Assembly: GCF_023555415.1 (NCBI RefSeq) | Contig: NZ_JAKRYL010000002.1 | Coordinates: 62,001 to 126,000, forward strand | Direction: 5' to 3' | DNA from: Halalkalibacter alkaliphilus | GTDB taxonomy: Bacteria > Bacillota > Bacilli > Bacillales > Bacillaceae_D | Length of the DNA stretch: 64,000 bases | Shown: positions 8,682 to 17,856 of the stretch, in pieces | How positions within the stretch are numbered: position 1 is the stretch's first letter | How the letters are laid out: every line of letters starts with the position of its first letter | The notes under the pieces: generated by a model | The model's input: the letters and a program-made list of their open reading frames with translations, nothing else | Told to the model about the DNA's origin: nothing | Databases searched by the model: none | Program-made: the position numbers and the translations under genes

Positions 8682-9083
8682 ATGAAATTGTTAATGGGAT
8701 TGGAACAGGTTAAGACGGATACGGAGTTATTCCAATGGCTCAATAAGCAGACTGATTTAAATAGCTATCAAGTGGACTTGGTTGATGGTTTTATCTTTAT
8801 GCTCAAAAAAATTAATCAGCACGAATCGATTCGAATGATTAATGAGAATGAACTACATCCCCGCTTCTGGCGCTCACATGATCGCACGTTTGGATACGGA
8901 TTGATGAGCCAGAAGACAAAGCAAAAGGGGGCGCATTTGTATCAATTTTATGTTGATGTCGCTTTTGCTGAGAGATTGGTAAGCCGAAATAAAGATCGGT
9001 TAACGCTGACAGAATTAGGGAGAGCGTATTTATTAAGAGATGTGGAAGAGCAGTTGGATGTACTATTCACATATATTTGGTAG
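8682..9083 (+). CDS. Uncharacterised 133-136-residue protein
   Basis: The frame could begin at a TTG at 8673, the ATG at 8682 or the ATG at 8694; none has a clearly better ribosome site (the GATAGGG at 8675-8681 suits 8694 best). The product is soluble, charged, without signal peptide or membrane segment. Residues such as NELHPRFWRSHDRTFGYGL and the end LTLTELGRAYLLRDVEEQL look like a small winged-helix-type fold, but I do not recognise a family. It is a single gene closed by the hairpin at 9096. Coding potential is supported by uninterrupted frame and codon use like its neighbours. Confidence 0.6.
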   Translation: MKLLMGLEQVKTDTELFQWLNKQTDLNSYQVDLVDGFIFMLKKINQHESIRMINENELHPRFWRSHDRTFGYGLMSQKTKQKGAHLYQFYVDVAFAERLVSRNKDRLTLTELGRAYLLRDVEEQLDVLFTYIW

Positions 9084-9095
9084 CTAAAGAAAGAA

Positions 9096-9138
9096 GGCCA
9101 CTGAAAAAAGGTAATGTTCTTCTCCTTTTTCAGTGGCC
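9096..9138. terminator. Bidirectional 3'-end hairpin between the orphan gene and serA (CACTGAAAAAGG family)
   Basis: GGCCACTGAAAAAAGG pairs with CCTTTTTCAGTGGCC, one of the strongest members of the hairpin family. It forms the left end of the longer interspersed repeat that runs to 9266. Confidence 0.7.
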
Positions 9139-9266
9139 TTTAAGCAATGAGCGGAACCGTTGCATTGTCTTGAGCATGCTATGAGTGGGTTTCTCGTAGC
9201 TGGCGTGCAACGTGTGAAGCCATTGCTACTTCCTCGAATTTGCTAAAAGAGACTTTTTCAGCCCCC
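9096..9266 (+). repeat. Interspersed repeat element, copy A (about 170 bp)
   Basis: Starts with the hairpin at 9096-9138. It contains AGCATGCTATGAGTGG (9173-9188) and GAAGCCATTGCTAC (9216-9229) and ends in GAGAC followed by CAGCCCC just before the serA stop codon. The same blocks in the same order and spacing occur, inverted, at 19080-19208, and a shortened version is at 16906-17005. No ORF fits it. Boundaries are approximate. Confidence 0.5.
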
Positions 9267-9273
9267 TCTTTTG

Positions 9274-10896
9274 TTAGCACTCAATCGTATCAGCAAAGTG
9301 AATGCCTTCAATTTGTTTAAGTTCCTGAATAACCTTATCGTCAACAAGTTTATCGACAGCGACCATCATAATCGCTTCTCCGCCTTCTTCTTTCCGACCA
9401 ACTTGCATCGTAGCAATGTTCACTTGATGTTCTGCTAAAAGTTGACCCATACGACCGATTACTCCTGGTCTGTCATTATGTTGGATGTAGATTAAATGAC
9501 CACTTGGAGTAAAGTCAACATTGAACCCATTAATATTAACAATTCGTGGGCCGTATTCTTTTATATACGTCCCTTTTAATTCAAATATCCGGTCTTCTCC
9601 ACGGACAACCGCGTGGATGATGTTTGAGTAACCGTACGTATGATTGATTTGCTTTTCACCAAAGCTAATGCCTCGTTCATTTGCAATTAAACTCGCATTT
9701 ACATCATTTACTGCTGCATCAACACGTGGTTGCAAAAAGCCTACGATAAGACTACGGGTTGTAATAGATGTTTCTAAACCTGTTACAGTTCCTCCATAAT
9801 TTACATCAATTTCTTGTACAGGTGTACGCATCACTTGAGAAAGAATATTCCCCATTTTCTTTGTAAGTTCATAAAATGGCTTAACTTTCTCATAGACTTC
9901 TTTTGAAAGTGTAGGTAAGTTTATGGAATTGCTAGCTGGTTCGCCTTCAAGGAAGCGCAAGACCTCTTCAGAAACTTGAGCGGCTACATTCAGTTGAGCT
10001 TCCTTAGTTGAAGCTGCAATATGTGGTGTTCCGATTACATTTGGAAAAGAAAGGAGCTCTTTATCTGTTGCAGGTTCTTCTTCAAATACGTCAAGTGCGG
10101 CTCCGGCAATGTGGCCGTTAGCTAAGAAATGTTTCAATGCTTGTTCATCAATGATTCCACCACGTGCGCAGTTAATTAAAAATGTACCAGGTTTTGTTTT
10201 GGCGATATTCTCCATTCCTAGTAACCCTTTCGTTTCCTTCGTTAGTGGTGTATGGACGGTAATAATATCTGACCCAGTAAGGACTTCATCGAGAGTTGCT
10301 GTCGCTACACCAAGTTTTTCGGCGCGGGATTTCGTTAAAAATGGGTCAAAAACGAGTAAAGACATTTCAAATGCTTTTGCACGTTGAGCCAATTGAGTAC
10401 CGATCCGGCCAAATCCTACTATTCCAAGTGTTTTTCCGCGTAATTCATATCCTTGAAATGCTTTTCGATTCCACTCTCCTGCCTTTATAGAAGCAACGGC
10501 TTGAGGGATATTTCTAAGTAAAGACATCATCATCGCAAATGTATGTTCAGCTGTTGAAATGGTATTGCCATCAGGTGCATTTACGACGACTACGCCCCGT
10601 TTTGTTGCTGCGTCAAGATCAATGTTATCTACCCCTACCCCCGCTCTTGCAACAATTTTTAGATTAGTCATCTTGGCTAATAGCTCATCTGTCACTGTTG
10701 TTGCACTTCGAACAAGTAGGGCATCAAATAGAGATAAATCATCAACCTCGTTTACGTTTTTTTCAACACATTTAACTTGATTGCTCTCTAGTAAAGGGAA
10801 CAATCCCTCTTTGCTCATGCTGTCTGAAACTAAAATTTGATATTTCGCTTTTGTTTGATTTCCTGTAGGACGGTCGACAATTACTTGATTCTTCAT
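9274..10896 (-). CDS. serA: D-3-phosphoglycerate dehydrogenase SerA
   Basis: Oxidises 3-phosphoglycerate to 3-phosphohydroxypyruvate with NAD, the first step of serine synthesis. The 540-residue product has the 2-hydroxyacid dehydrogenase core with a nucleotide-binding motif (GIVGFGRIGTQLA, about residue 165), the conserved INCARGGIIDE and the catalytic region GTPHIAAST. An intervening domain and a C-terminal ACT domain (about 468-540, HNDRPGVIGRMGQLL) follow; ACT domains commonly give serine feedback. The ATG at 10896 has a good ribosome site (TAAGGAGTGTAGAGA); relative to B. subtilis SerA the N-terminus is about 15 residues longer. A T-box leader precedes it, so transcription is expected to rise when the cognate tRNA is uncharged. 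Confidence 0.97.
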   Translation of the reverse strand: MKNQVIVDRPTGNQTKAKYQILVSDSMSKEGLFPLLESNQVKCVEKNVNEVDDLSLFDALLVRSATTVTDELLAKMTNLKIVARAGVGVDNIDLDAATKRGVVVVNAPDGNTISTAEHTFAMMMSLLRNIPQAVASIKAGEWNRKAFQGYELRGKTLGIVGFGRIGTQLAQRAKAFEMSLLVFDPFLTKSRAEKLGVATATLDEVLTGSDIITVHTPLTKETKGLLGMENIAKTKPGTFLINCARGGIIDEQALKHFLANGHIAGAALDVFEEEPATDKELLSFPNVIGTPHIAASTKEAQLNVAAQVSEEVLRFLEGEPASNSINLPTLSKEVYEKVKPFYELTKKMGNILSQVMRTPVQEIDVNYGGTVTGLETSITTRSLIVGFLQPRVDAAVNDVNASLIANERGISFGEKQINHTYGYSNIIHAVVRGEDRIFELKGTYIKEYGPRIVNINGFNVDFTPSGHLIYIQHNDRPGVIGRMGQLLAEHQVNIATMQVGRKEEGGEAIMMVAVDKLVDDKVIQELKQIEGIHFADTIEC

Positions 10897-10941
10897 TCTC
10901 TACACTCCTTATCTTTTCAACTTATGTTAGTGAGATACGCC

Positions 10942-10988
10942 AAAAAACCTTCTGCCCACACGACGGCTGCCGTGAGGGGCGGAAGGTT
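10942..10988 (-). terminator. T-box terminator hairpin of the serA leader
   Basis: On the minus strand AACCTTCCGCCCCTCACG pairs with the arm ending GTGTGGGCAGAAGGTT, then a run of six T. It directly follows the T-box sequence and would be replaced by the antiterminator when uncharged tRNA is bound. Confidence 0.9.
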
Positions 10989-11200
10989 TATACCGCGGTG
11001 CCACCCTCATTCATGCGCAAAGAGAGCGCATCTTAAGGAGATATGTCTCCAAGATAACGGATTATCCGAATGTACCTACTTACTTTTCAGTACATGAACT
11101 CCGAAGGGCTATCAAGAATGGACCAAACTAGTTCGCAGCAACCACTAGTTCTCTGAATTGGTTTATCATTCTTTCATTCTTCATCATCGTTTCTTGTATG
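10942..11200 (-). promoter_or_regulatory. T-box leader controlling serA
   Basis: The minus strand carries the diagnostic T-box AGGGTGGCACCGCGG (11007-10993), followed by the terminator at 10988-10942 and, upstream, a long structured Stem I region beginning near 11190. Serine is the expected amino acid from the gene. A TCC serine triplet followed by A lies in TTTGGTCCATTCTT, on the 3' side of a helix formed by AAGAATG/CATTCTT. That is a plausible specifier, but I could not fold the stem rigorously. Confidence 0.92.
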
Positions 11201-11379
11201 TTGAATTGTCAATAAAGATGAAATAGTACTAATTGTTTGATAATTTAACACAATGTCTTCAAGCTGTCAATCTAAATGTAGAAGTAAATACTTATTTTAT
11301 AAAATGTAAACAAGGTAAATTTATTTCATTTGTATGGTTCAAAGCATTCGTACATATAAATGAATCGAGGAGGGATAGC

Positions 11380-12432
11380 ATGAAACATATCGTTAAAAAA
11401 GGGGAAACCGTCAAAAAAATAGCGTATTTGTATAACATACGTCCATTCGACCTATTGTTATTCAACCCACATATTTATGCCGAAAATAGTTATGTACAGC
11501 CAGGAATGGAAATTCATATACCAGCTATTCAAGCTGAACAAAACATTATTACTGATTGGGACAGTCAAACAGAATTTTCTCAAAGTGATTTAGAAAAAAG
11601 ACTTCCTGACTTAAAGAATTTGGGTATTCGAGTAGAAATTTTAGGTTACTCTGTCATGAATCAACCGATTTATGCTCTTTCAATAGGGAGTGGTAAGAAA
11701 GAGGTGTTTTATTCAGGGGGTTGGCATGCAAACGAATGGCATACGAGTAAATTTTTAACTCGTTACATACATGAACTTGCGACCTTTCACAAAAAAGGTG
11801 AGCTTATGTATGGATATGACGTAACAAAACTGTTACAAGACGTGACCCTTTATGTTGTACCATTAGTCAATCCAGATGGAGTAGATCTCGTTCTTCAAGG
11901 AATTTATCCAGATCATCCATTTTTCAAAGAGGTGCAACACATAAATAAAGGGGCTAAGAGGTTTGAGCATTGGTCGAGTAATATTAGGGGGGTCGACTTA
12001 AATCATCAGTGGCCAGCAGGATGGGAAGAGGAAGCAAAAGGTTCACCTCAAATACCTTGGGCAAGGCATTATAGCGGTAAGGGACCGTTAACGGAACCAG
12101 AAGCGCAAGCTATATACAGATTTACAATGGAACATTCATTTGCTTATGTTTTAGCTTTTCATTCTCAGGGGCAAGTGATTTATTGGGGATACCGTGGATT
12201 AGAGCCAAAAGAAAGCAAAGAGATGGTTCATCGATTATCAATAGTTAGTTCATATACACCTGTTCATACAGCTGAAAGTGATGGTGGATATAAGGATTGG
12301 TTTATTCAGGAAACAGGTAGAGCGGGCTTTACAATTGAAGTCGGTGTTGGCACCAATCCTTTATCTGTTGAATCTTTTGCAGAGATTTGGTCCAATAACT
12401 GTGTACTTGCACTAAAAGGACTTACTCTTTAA
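11380..12432 (+). CDS. M14-family carboxypeptidase with N-terminal LysM domain (gamma-D-glutamyl-L-diamino acid peptidase type, YqgT-like)
   Basis: A 350-residue protein that likely cleaves between gamma-D-Glu and the diamino acid in peptidoglycan peptides. The start is the ATG at 11380 behind CGAGGAGGGATAGC; the frame is open upstream but lacks a ribosome site. A LysM domain occupies residues 1-45 (VKKGETVKKIAYLYNIRPFD). The zinc carboxypeptidase domain has HxxE (His116, Glu119 in GGWHANEW), NPDGVDL, DLNHQWP, the zinc His in AFHSQG and the catalytic Glu in FTIEVGVG. No signal peptide is visible, as in the sporulation peptidase I of B. sphaericus, which acts in the cytoplasm. It ends at a terminator shared with the convergent ferredoxin gene. 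Confidence 0.9.
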   Translation: MKHIVKKGETVKKIAYLYNIRPFDLLLFNPHIYAENSYVQPGMEIHIPAIQAEQNIITDWDSQTEFSQSDLEKRLPDLKNLGIRVEILGYSVMNQPIYALSIGSGKKEVFYSGGWHANEWHTSKFLTRYIHELATFHKKGELMYGYDVTKLLQDVTLYVVPLVNPDGVDLVLQGIYPDHPFFKEVQHINKGAKRFEHWSSNIRGVDLNHQWPAGWEEEAKGSPQIPWARHYSGKGPLTEPEAQAIYRFTMEHSFAYVLAFHSQGQVIYWGYRGLEPKESKEMVHRLSIVSSYTPVHTAESDGGYKDWFIQETGRAGFTIEVGVGTNPLSVESFAEIWSNNCVLALKGLTL

Positions 12433-12450
12433 AACGTTGCAAACAGAAAA

Positions 12451-12478
12451 AAAGATAGCTCAATTTTGAGCTATCTTT
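12451..12478. terminator. Bidirectional terminator between the M14 peptidase gene and fer
   Basis: AAAGATAGCTCA pairs perfectly with TGAGCTATCTTT around a short AATT loop. On the minus strand it is followed by a run of T, so it is strongest for fer. Confidence 0.85.
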
Positions 12479-12484
12479 CGTTGC

Positions 12485-12766
<282 letters not shown>

Positions 12767-12969
12767 TTATTACTAGTTTGACAAAACCATATGATTTCTA
12801 CTGACCTATTGTAAAACGGATTGCCAAACTTTTCAACCAATTTTGTTTCAGATAGAGAGAAATTTAAACGTGTTCGTCTTATTTATTTACTCAATGTGTA
12901 CTTTTCAGCCGCTTTGATCACTGGAATTTGTTACAATTAAAATATAGTTGTTTAAGGTGGTGAACACGT

Positions 12970-14031
12970 TTGGAGACAATAAGGCAGGCGATCATTGCGT
13001 CTACCATTCAAGCTTTTGGATCTGAGAGATCGATCTATGGTATTTTTCATTTACTTAAGGGAAAAAAATCTGCACAAACTATTCAAGATGGAGCTTTTTT
13101 TGGTGTGCTTACTTATTTTGGATTGTTCCCGACGTTAACTCGTGAAAAGATTGAAAGTGATATTTCCAGTCTCATTTCTAATGGTTATGTCGAAAAGGTC
13201 GATAGCGATCGAGTCTGTTTAACCGAAGCAGGTTATAGGAAAATACATAAATTTCAAACAGAACATCCTTTTATTAACGATTTGCAAGGTTGGGACTATC
13301 ACCGTTTTTCTGAACAAGTATGGTTACGATTATCATTATATGTTCAAGTAATTACAAATGTTACTAATGGTCACCACCGTTTCTTTCCTGTAACTCATCA
13401 AATTGACGTTCAAGATTGGGTGAGAAGGCACCTTCCAAAAGAGCAACGGAAAAGAGAAGAATTAGCTCGGCAGTTACATATTGACCTAGAGAGATTTCTT
13501 GAAGATTGTTCCGAAGTCCAAGCTTTAGTTATGGTTTTACAGCTTAGTGGGAGGCAAAAAGTTGGCATGACGAAACAGCAAATAGCAGACCAGTTGAAAC
13601 TAAGTATTGAAAAAATTAATATCATCCACTTATCTACGTTGCATCGTTTGATTAAGAAGGTTGAACGTAATGAACAATTTGTACATTTACCTCTATTCAT
13701 TCAAGGGTTAAAAAGCTCGTTTGTATTAACTGAATCGGCAAGAGAGACGTATGGTCTGCTAGAGAAAGGAAAAACAATTGAGGAAATAAGTCATATACGA
13801 AAGTTAAAACGAAATACGATTGAAGATCATATTGTCGAGATTGCTATTCAAAACCCAGATTTTTCAATCCGACCATACGTTCCTATAGAAGTCGAGGAAT
13901 TGATTGTGAAAGTTTCAAGAAAACTCCAAACAACTCGCTTGCGTGATCTAAAAGATAACATCCCATTTGAAGTAGATTATTTTGTTATCCGATTAGCGTT
14001 AGCTAGGAAGAAGGTGAAGTATGGAGCTTGA
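12970..14031 (+). CDS. ypbB: YpbB-like helix-turn-helix protein
   Basis: A 353-residue soluble protein that in B. subtilis lies directly upstream of the RecQ-like helicase gene recS. Starts with TTG at 12970 behind AAGGTGGTGAACA. The C-terminal third has helix-turn-helix/helicase-associated features ([19 protein letters not shown] and [12 protein letters not shown]), similar to the HTH_40 domain found at the end of some RecQ proteins. So YpbB and RecS may together make up what is one polypeptide elsewhere (inference). The 3' end overlaps recS by 11 bases, which implies translational coupling. Confidence 0.88.
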   Translation: METIRQAIIASTIQAFGSERSIYGIFHLLKGKKSAQTIQDGAFFGVLTYFGLFPTLTREKIESDISSLISNGYVEKVDSDRVCLTEAGYRKIHKFQTEHPFINDLQGWDYHRFSEQVWLRLSLYVQVITNVTNGHHRFFPVTHQIDVQDWVRRHLPKEQRKREELARQLHIDLERFLEDCSEVQALVMVLQLSGRQKVGMTKQQIADQLKLSIEKINIIHLSTLHRLIKKVERNEQFVHLPLFIQGLKSSFVLTESARETYGLLEKGKTIEEISHIRKLKRNTIEDHIVEIAIQNPDFSIRPYVPIEVEELIVKVSRKLQTTRLRDLKDNIPFEVDYFVIRLALARKKVKYGA

Positions 14032-15544
14032 GAAATCATTACAACATTATTTTGGGTATACAAGCTTTCGAACTGGACAAAAAGAAGTAATTGAAGCGTT
14101 ACTTTCTGGAAAGGATATTGTTGCAATGCTCCCAACAGGAACGGGTAAATCGATTTGTTACCAGCTTCCATCCTTGCTCTCATCAGGAGTTACATTAATT
14201 GTTTCCCCATTATTATCACTTATGGAAGATCAAGTACAACAACTGCGCAGTGATGGAATTAAGTCTGTAGCAGCCATAAATAGCTTTTTGTCTAAAGAAG
14301 AACGACATAATGTGTTTTCTACATTACATATGTACAAGATGATCTATGTATCTCCAGAAATGCTTCAAATTCCATACGTTCAAAACCAATTATCGAAAGT
14401 TCATATTTCATATTTTGTTGTTGATGAGGCCCATTGTATTTCTCAATGGGGGCATGATTTTCGGCCAGATTATTTACGCTTAGGTCAAGTGAAAAAAGCT
14501 CTTGGAAATCCTCCATGTCTTGCAATTACGGCGACAGCAACAAAAGAGGTTCAACAAGATATTAGCGTTAGACTTCACATGAACGCCCCTTGCTATTTAA
14601 TTAATTCTGTCGACCGTCCATCGATTACATACCATGTTGAAACATGTGAAACAAATCAACAAAAAATGAAACGGGTTGAGCAACTTGTGGAATATTTGCA
14701 AGGGCCAGGAATGATTTACTTTTCTAGCAGAATGTGGGCAGAAAATGTAGCAGCAACATTAAAACGCAAAGGGTTCGGGAGGGTTGCTCATTATCATGGC
14801 GGATTGTCAACAGAAGATAGACTTTTAATTCAACAGCAATTTATGAATGGCCAGCTTGATGTCATTTGCTGTACAAGTGCATTCGGTATGGGAATTAATA
14901 AAAAAGATATTCGCTACGTTCTACACTTTCATTATCCTATTGATATGGAATCGTACGTTCAAGAAATTGGCCGGGCTGCTAGAGATGGAAAGCCAAGTGT
15001 AGCGATTTTACTCTTTTGTGAGGAAGATCGTGGTTTAAATACGCTTTTACTAGAGGGAGAGAGAGCGACGGATGATCAGTTAAATGAGATGCTAAACCAC
15101 GTGAAAAATGTACGGACATGGACAAAGGAACAAGAGAGAATGATATTGGAAAGACTTAATGGAAATGAAATCGCTTGGCGTATCGTTCGATATCAATTAG
15201 AGACAAGAGGAATCATACAAGGTGACCAAGTACGACCTTTTTCTGTTGATTCCGTCCGTTCTCGCATACGGGAACATGAACAAGAGCGGTTAGAGAGCAA
15301 AAGAAAGAGGCTTGAAACATTTTTAAGGTGGATACGCACGACCGCCTGTCGAAGAGAGAAACTTCTGTTTTATTTCTCAGAACAAATAGAGAGCAGGCCA
15401 AAGAATTGTTGTGATAATTGCGGGGCAACCTTACCAATGGATAAAAATGAACAGGAAGATAAGATAGAAAAAATGGAATCGTGGAGAGACTTATTAGGCG
15501 ATTTATTTGGGAGTAGTGTAAAGGTGAATGAAAAAACAAAGTGA
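14021..15544 (+). CDS. recS: RecQ-family ATP-dependent DNA helicase RecS
   Basis: A 507-residue 3'-5' DNA helicase of the short RecQ type. Walker A is [13 protein letters not shown] (about residue 40), the DEAH box lies in [19 protein letters not shown], motif III is ITATAT, and motif VI is [13 protein letters not shown]. The zinc-binding domain at the C-terminus keeps four cysteines (TACRREK ... CCDNCG). The RQC winged-helix and HRDC domains of long RecQ are absent, as in B. subtilis RecS. It overlaps ypbB at the 5' end and ypbD at the 3' end. Confidence 0.95.
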   Translation: MELEKSLQHYFGYTSFRTGQKEVIEALLSGKDIVAMLPTGTGKSICYQLPSLLSSGVTLIVSPLLSLMEDQVQQLRSDGIKSVAAINSFLSKEERHNVFSTLHMYKMIYVSPEMLQIPYVQNQLSKVHISYFVVDEAHCISQWGHDFRPDYLRLGQVKKALGNPPCLAITATATKEVQQDISVRLHMNAPCYLINSVDRPSITYHVETCETNQQKMKRVEQLVEYLQGPGMIYFSSRMWAENVAATLKRKGFGRVAHYHGGLSTEDRLLIQQQFMNGQLDVICCTSAFGMGINKKDIRYVLHFHYPIDMESYVQEIGRAARDGKPSVAILLFCEEDRGLNTLLLEGERATDDQLNEMLNHVKNVRTWTKEQERMILERLNGNEIAWRIVRYQLETRGIIQGDQVRPFSVDSVRSRIREHEQERLESKRKRLETFLRWIRTTACRREKLLFYFSEQIESRPKNCCDNCGATLPMDKNEQEDKIEKMESWRDLLGDLFGSSVKVNEKTK

Positions 15545-16127
15545 TGTTGTAGCTGAATTAACTGATCGGGAACTCAAGTTAAATGTTTATGCCACTCAAG
15601 TGATTTTGCTGATTCTAGCTGGGATTATTGGTTGGTTTGTATTTGATAACTGGCACGAATTTATTGGCTTGTTTCAAGTCAATATTGGGCTTATTATAGG
15701 AGTAGGCGGAGGAGTTGCCGTTTTCATCGTTTTACTAGATATTATTCTAGAACGTTTGTTACCGAAATCATGGCTTGATGATGGTGGAATTAATGAACGA
15801 GTTTTTCGGCATTTATCTCTCCTAGAATTAACAATTCTATGTCTCGTTATAGCTGTAGCTGAAGAGTTATTATTTCGAGCTGTTTTGCAATCAGCTTTTG
15901 GTTTAGTTATTGCTAGTACCCTTTTTGCTTTAATACATTTTCGTTATTTGAATAAACCAGTCCTTTTTTTAAATGTTTGGTTAGTAAGTTTTTTATTAGG
16001 AGCGTTGTTTTATTGGACAGGTAACATAATGGTAACGATCTTTGCGCATTTTTTGATTGATTTTTTATTAGGGTTATTTATACGATACCAATACCGTGTT
16101 AAGAAGGGGAGTGACGGAAATGGCTGA
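15528..16127 (+). CDS. ypbD: CPBP (Abi/CAAX protease-like) family intramembrane metalloprotease YpbD
   Basis: A 199-residue membrane protein with about six hydrophobic segments. The catalytic motifs of the CPBP family are present: EELLFR (EExxxR), a histidine in FALIHFRYL and a final histidine in [11 protein letters not shown]. Substrate is unknown. The start overlaps recS by 17 bases and the stop overlaps the next gene by 8 bases, so it is in the ypbB-recS operon as in B. subtilis. Confidence 0.92.
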   Translation: MKKQSDVVAELTDRELKLNVYATQVILLILAGIIGWFVFDNWHEFIGLFQVNIGLIIGVGGGVAVFIVLLDIILERLLPKSWLDDGGINERVFRHLSLLELTILCLVIAVAEELLFRAVLQSAFGLVIASTLFALIHFRYLNKPVLFLNVWLVSFLLGALFYWTGNIMVTIFAHFLIDFLLGLFIRYQYRVKKGSDGNG

Positions 16128-16353
16128 AAATTGGAAAGATCATGATCAGGCAGATCCATTACGTGAACAAATGGAATCGTTTCAACTGAAATCCGAAATA
16201 GAGGAGCCACTTCCACCAAGAAGTCAAATACATCGAAGAAGGTCGAGAAAAAAGAAAACAACAACACTTTCTTTTCCTCTTATAAGGGTGTTATTAGTTT
16301 TGTTTTTTATGCTAATCATTGCTGCAGTCACTTCTCCTTACTGGCTCTTTTAG
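16120..16353 (+). CDS. ypbE: Short YpbE-like single-pass membrane protein, LysM domain missing
   Basis: A 77-residue protein starting at the ATG at 16120 (ribosome site AGAAGGGGAGTG) and overlapping the end of ypbD. A charged N-terminal half with a basic stretch (HRRRSRKKK) leads into one transmembrane segment near the C-terminus (PLIRVLLVLFFMLIIAAV). Position and this layout match the N-terminus of YpbE, which in B. subtilis continues into an extracellular LysM domain. Here the frame stops after the membrane segment, and no LysM-coding sequence follows before ypbF. Either a naturally short form or a degraded gene. Confidence 0.65.
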   Translation: MAENWKDHDQADPLREQMESFQLKSEIEEPLPPRSQIHRRRSRKKKTTTLSFPLIRVLLVLFFMLIIAAVTSPYWLF

Positions 16354-16444
16354 AGGTAAACAATTCATCGCATGTCGTTGTCGTTCTTTTTATTCTAAAA
16401 CATGTCCATCCTTCATACTAATGGTATAGGGGAGGTGGGGATGA

Positions 16445-16903
16445 ATGAAGCTATTTAAAGAATGGAATGTTAGAAAGTATTACGGGCCAGAAATTGTTAA
16501 AGTGATGTTAGAAGAACTTGTTGCGAGGAAAGAAAAGTTTGAGAAGTTTGAGAAAGCGAAAATGTATTGGTCTATATTTGCTATGGGGTGTGCAGCATTA
16601 TTCCTTTTGTTCGGGTCTACAGCATTAACTAGACAACAAATGTCGTTCAATACAAATATATTAAGCGCAATGATAGGTCATCCTCTCATATTATTATTAA
16701 TGCTTCTTCTTTCAGTTTGTTTCATTCAATTGCGTGTATTTGTAAAAAAGGCAAAAAAGGCAGAAAAAGAATTTGATGAATTACGTGAAGAGATTATTGA
16801 TCGAAGTTCGGAACTTTGGGAAAAGGATTCAGAATGGAAATCGCGAGAAGCGCTTTATTCCTATATAAAAAAAGAACATAATATCAATCTTTATCATAAA
16901 TAA
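16445..16903 (+). CDS. ypbF: YpbF-family (DUF2663) membrane protein
   Basis: A 152-residue protein with two transmembrane segments in a hairpin (about residues 42-60 and 78-97) flanked by charged, probably coiled-coil cytoplasmic ends. Position after recS-ypbD-ypbE and the layout fit the YpbF/DUF2663 family. Function unknown. The ATG follows AGGGGAGGTGGGGATGA. The gene is closed by a strong hairpin. Confidence 0.8.
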   Translation: MKLFKEWNVRKYYGPEIVKVMLEELVARKEKFEKFEKAKMYWSIFAMGCAALFLLFGSTALTRQQMSFNTNILSAMIGHPLILLLMLLLSVCFIQLRVFVKKAKKAEKEFDELREEIIDRSSELWEKDSEWKSREALYSYIKKEHNINLYHK

Positions 16904-16905
16904 GA

Positions 16906-16950
16906 GGGGTTATCCGAAAAAGGTAAATATGCACCTTTTTGGATAACCCC
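16906..16950. terminator. 3'-end hairpin after ypbF (AAAAAGG/CCTTTTT family)
   Basis: GGGGTTATCCGAAAAAGGT pairs with ACCTTTTTGGATAACCCC over 18 positions with one mismatch; no T run follows on the plus strand. It also forms the left end of repeat copy B. Confidence 0.7.
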
Positions 16951-17005
16951 TAAATAATGAGTGGAAGCCATTGAAATAAAGTTTGTGGCTATTTTAGACA
17001 GCCCC
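16906..17005 (+). repeat. Interspersed repeat element, copy B (about 100 bp, internally shortened)
   Basis: Begins with the hairpin at 16906, continues AATGAGTGGAAGCCATTG (16956-16973) and ends TTTTAGACAGCCCC. In copy A the two halves of that block (ATGAGTGG and AAGCCATTG) are about 30 bases apart, so copy B looks like a deletion derivative. Boundaries approximate. Confidence 0.45.
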
Positions 17006-17029
17006 TTCCTCCTTATGAATCAAGAGCAT

Positions 17030-17260
17030 TCACACTTTTGATTTTTTTAAAGCCGGCTTGCCAAAAAAAAGGTAGGTAGAGCGACAAAAATCATGATCAC
17101 GTATGAGGATTTTTTGGTCATCGAATCCTTTTATAGGGCCAAAAGCTAGCGTTTTTCCTTGTTTAGAGCAGAAAACTTCAACAGGAAGCCCTAAACGGTG
17201 ATTTAATTCAAGGTCTTGGTTTGTTACGAGCGATTTGTTCGTTAGTTTTGTTAATATCAA
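17030..17260 (-). CDS. Small uncharacterised protein (76 residues)
   Basis: On the minus strand AAGGAG lies eight bases before a TTG at 17260, which is a better start than the GTG at 17269. The product is soluble, basic at the C-terminus, with two cysteines far apart and no recognisable motif. It stands alone between two plus-strand genes. The good ribosome site and the absence of overlap with another gene support it; I do not recognise a family. Confidence 0.5.
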   Translation of the reverse strand: MILTKLTNKSLVTNQDLELNHRLGLPVEVFCSKQGKTLAFGPIKGFDDQKILIRDHDFCRSTYLFFGKPALKKSKV

Positions 17261-17269
17261 GCCTATCAC

Positions 17270-17574
17270 TCCTTGGTGAGAGAAATTTTATCACACGATG
17301 AAAGCGTTTCCTTTTTGCTCTTATCTTTAGTATAGAATAAGTTTCCTAAATTTTCAATTTATTTGTAGGTTTTTCTAACAATTAATTCAAACGTTGAATG
17401 GACAACCTATTATTACTCCCTTAGTGAGTTGTCAACCTTATTTTGTGACAAAACGGAAATTTCTTCAATTTGTCACAAAGTTATTTCTAAAGGTTTTCTT
17501 ATTTATGCTACTATTTATATAGTGTAAATGTGAAAAAAGAAAATGAGTTACTTAAGCAGGGAGTGAAGCAAAAA
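17270..17574. other. Intergenic region with two inverted repeats
   Basis: Perfect 9-base arms TTTGTGACA (17442-17450) and TGTCACAAA (17471-17479) lie 20 bases apart, and GACAAC/GTTGTC arms lie at 17401-17406 and 17428-17433. They sit upstream of the 35-residue ORF at 17575 and resemble a regulator binding region. No protein-coding frame was seen here. Confidence 0.4.
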
Positions 17575-17682
17575 ATGACAGCGGTACAACTTGTTGCAAT
17601 TCTTAGCATTGGTCTTTTGGCTATGGCTTCGGCTGTTGCAATGGCCATTTATATGTTGAAGGTATCCGAGCATTCTGAATAA
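17575..17682 (+). CDS. Small single-pass membrane protein (35 residues)
   Basis: A short frame, ATG at 17575 behind GCAGGGAGTGA, stop at 17680-17682. Residues 4-27 form one hydrophobic helix rich in Ala, Leu and Ile (VQLVAILSIGLLAMASAVAM), followed by a short charged tail (KVSEHSE). It fits the size class of small bacterial membrane proteins that regulate larger partners, but the partner is unknown. The 300-base upstream region has inverted repeats and no other gene, which suggests it is a real, regulated gene. A run of T after a short hairpin at 17693-17722 could end the transcript. Confidence 0.55.
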   Translation: MTAVQLVAILSIGLLAMASAVAMAIYMLKVSEHSE

Positions 17683-17691
17683 GTTGGTTAA

Positions 17692-17722
17692 GAAGGAGAG
17701 ACGATGAGTCTCTCTTTTTTTT
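17692..17722 (+). terminator. Probable terminator of the 35-residue ORF
   Basis: GGAGAGACGATGAGTCTCTC forms a GAGA/TCTC hairpin followed by nine T. Confidence 0.6.
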
Positions 17723-17856
17723 TGGGGGTTATCCCATAATATTAATCGGCTAACCATTTTTATATTTTCATATAGTATTTTGGGAAAAGTGCTAACATTC
17801 TGGGTTTTCTTTTCGGGGTGCGAAGAGTACAATAGAATGATAAGGAGGGGTGTTCG

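Noticed and set aside
10837-11097. 86-residue plus-strand frame upstream of serA
   Set aside because: It lies over the T-box leader on the other strand and has no ribosome site; the RNA motif explains the sequence.
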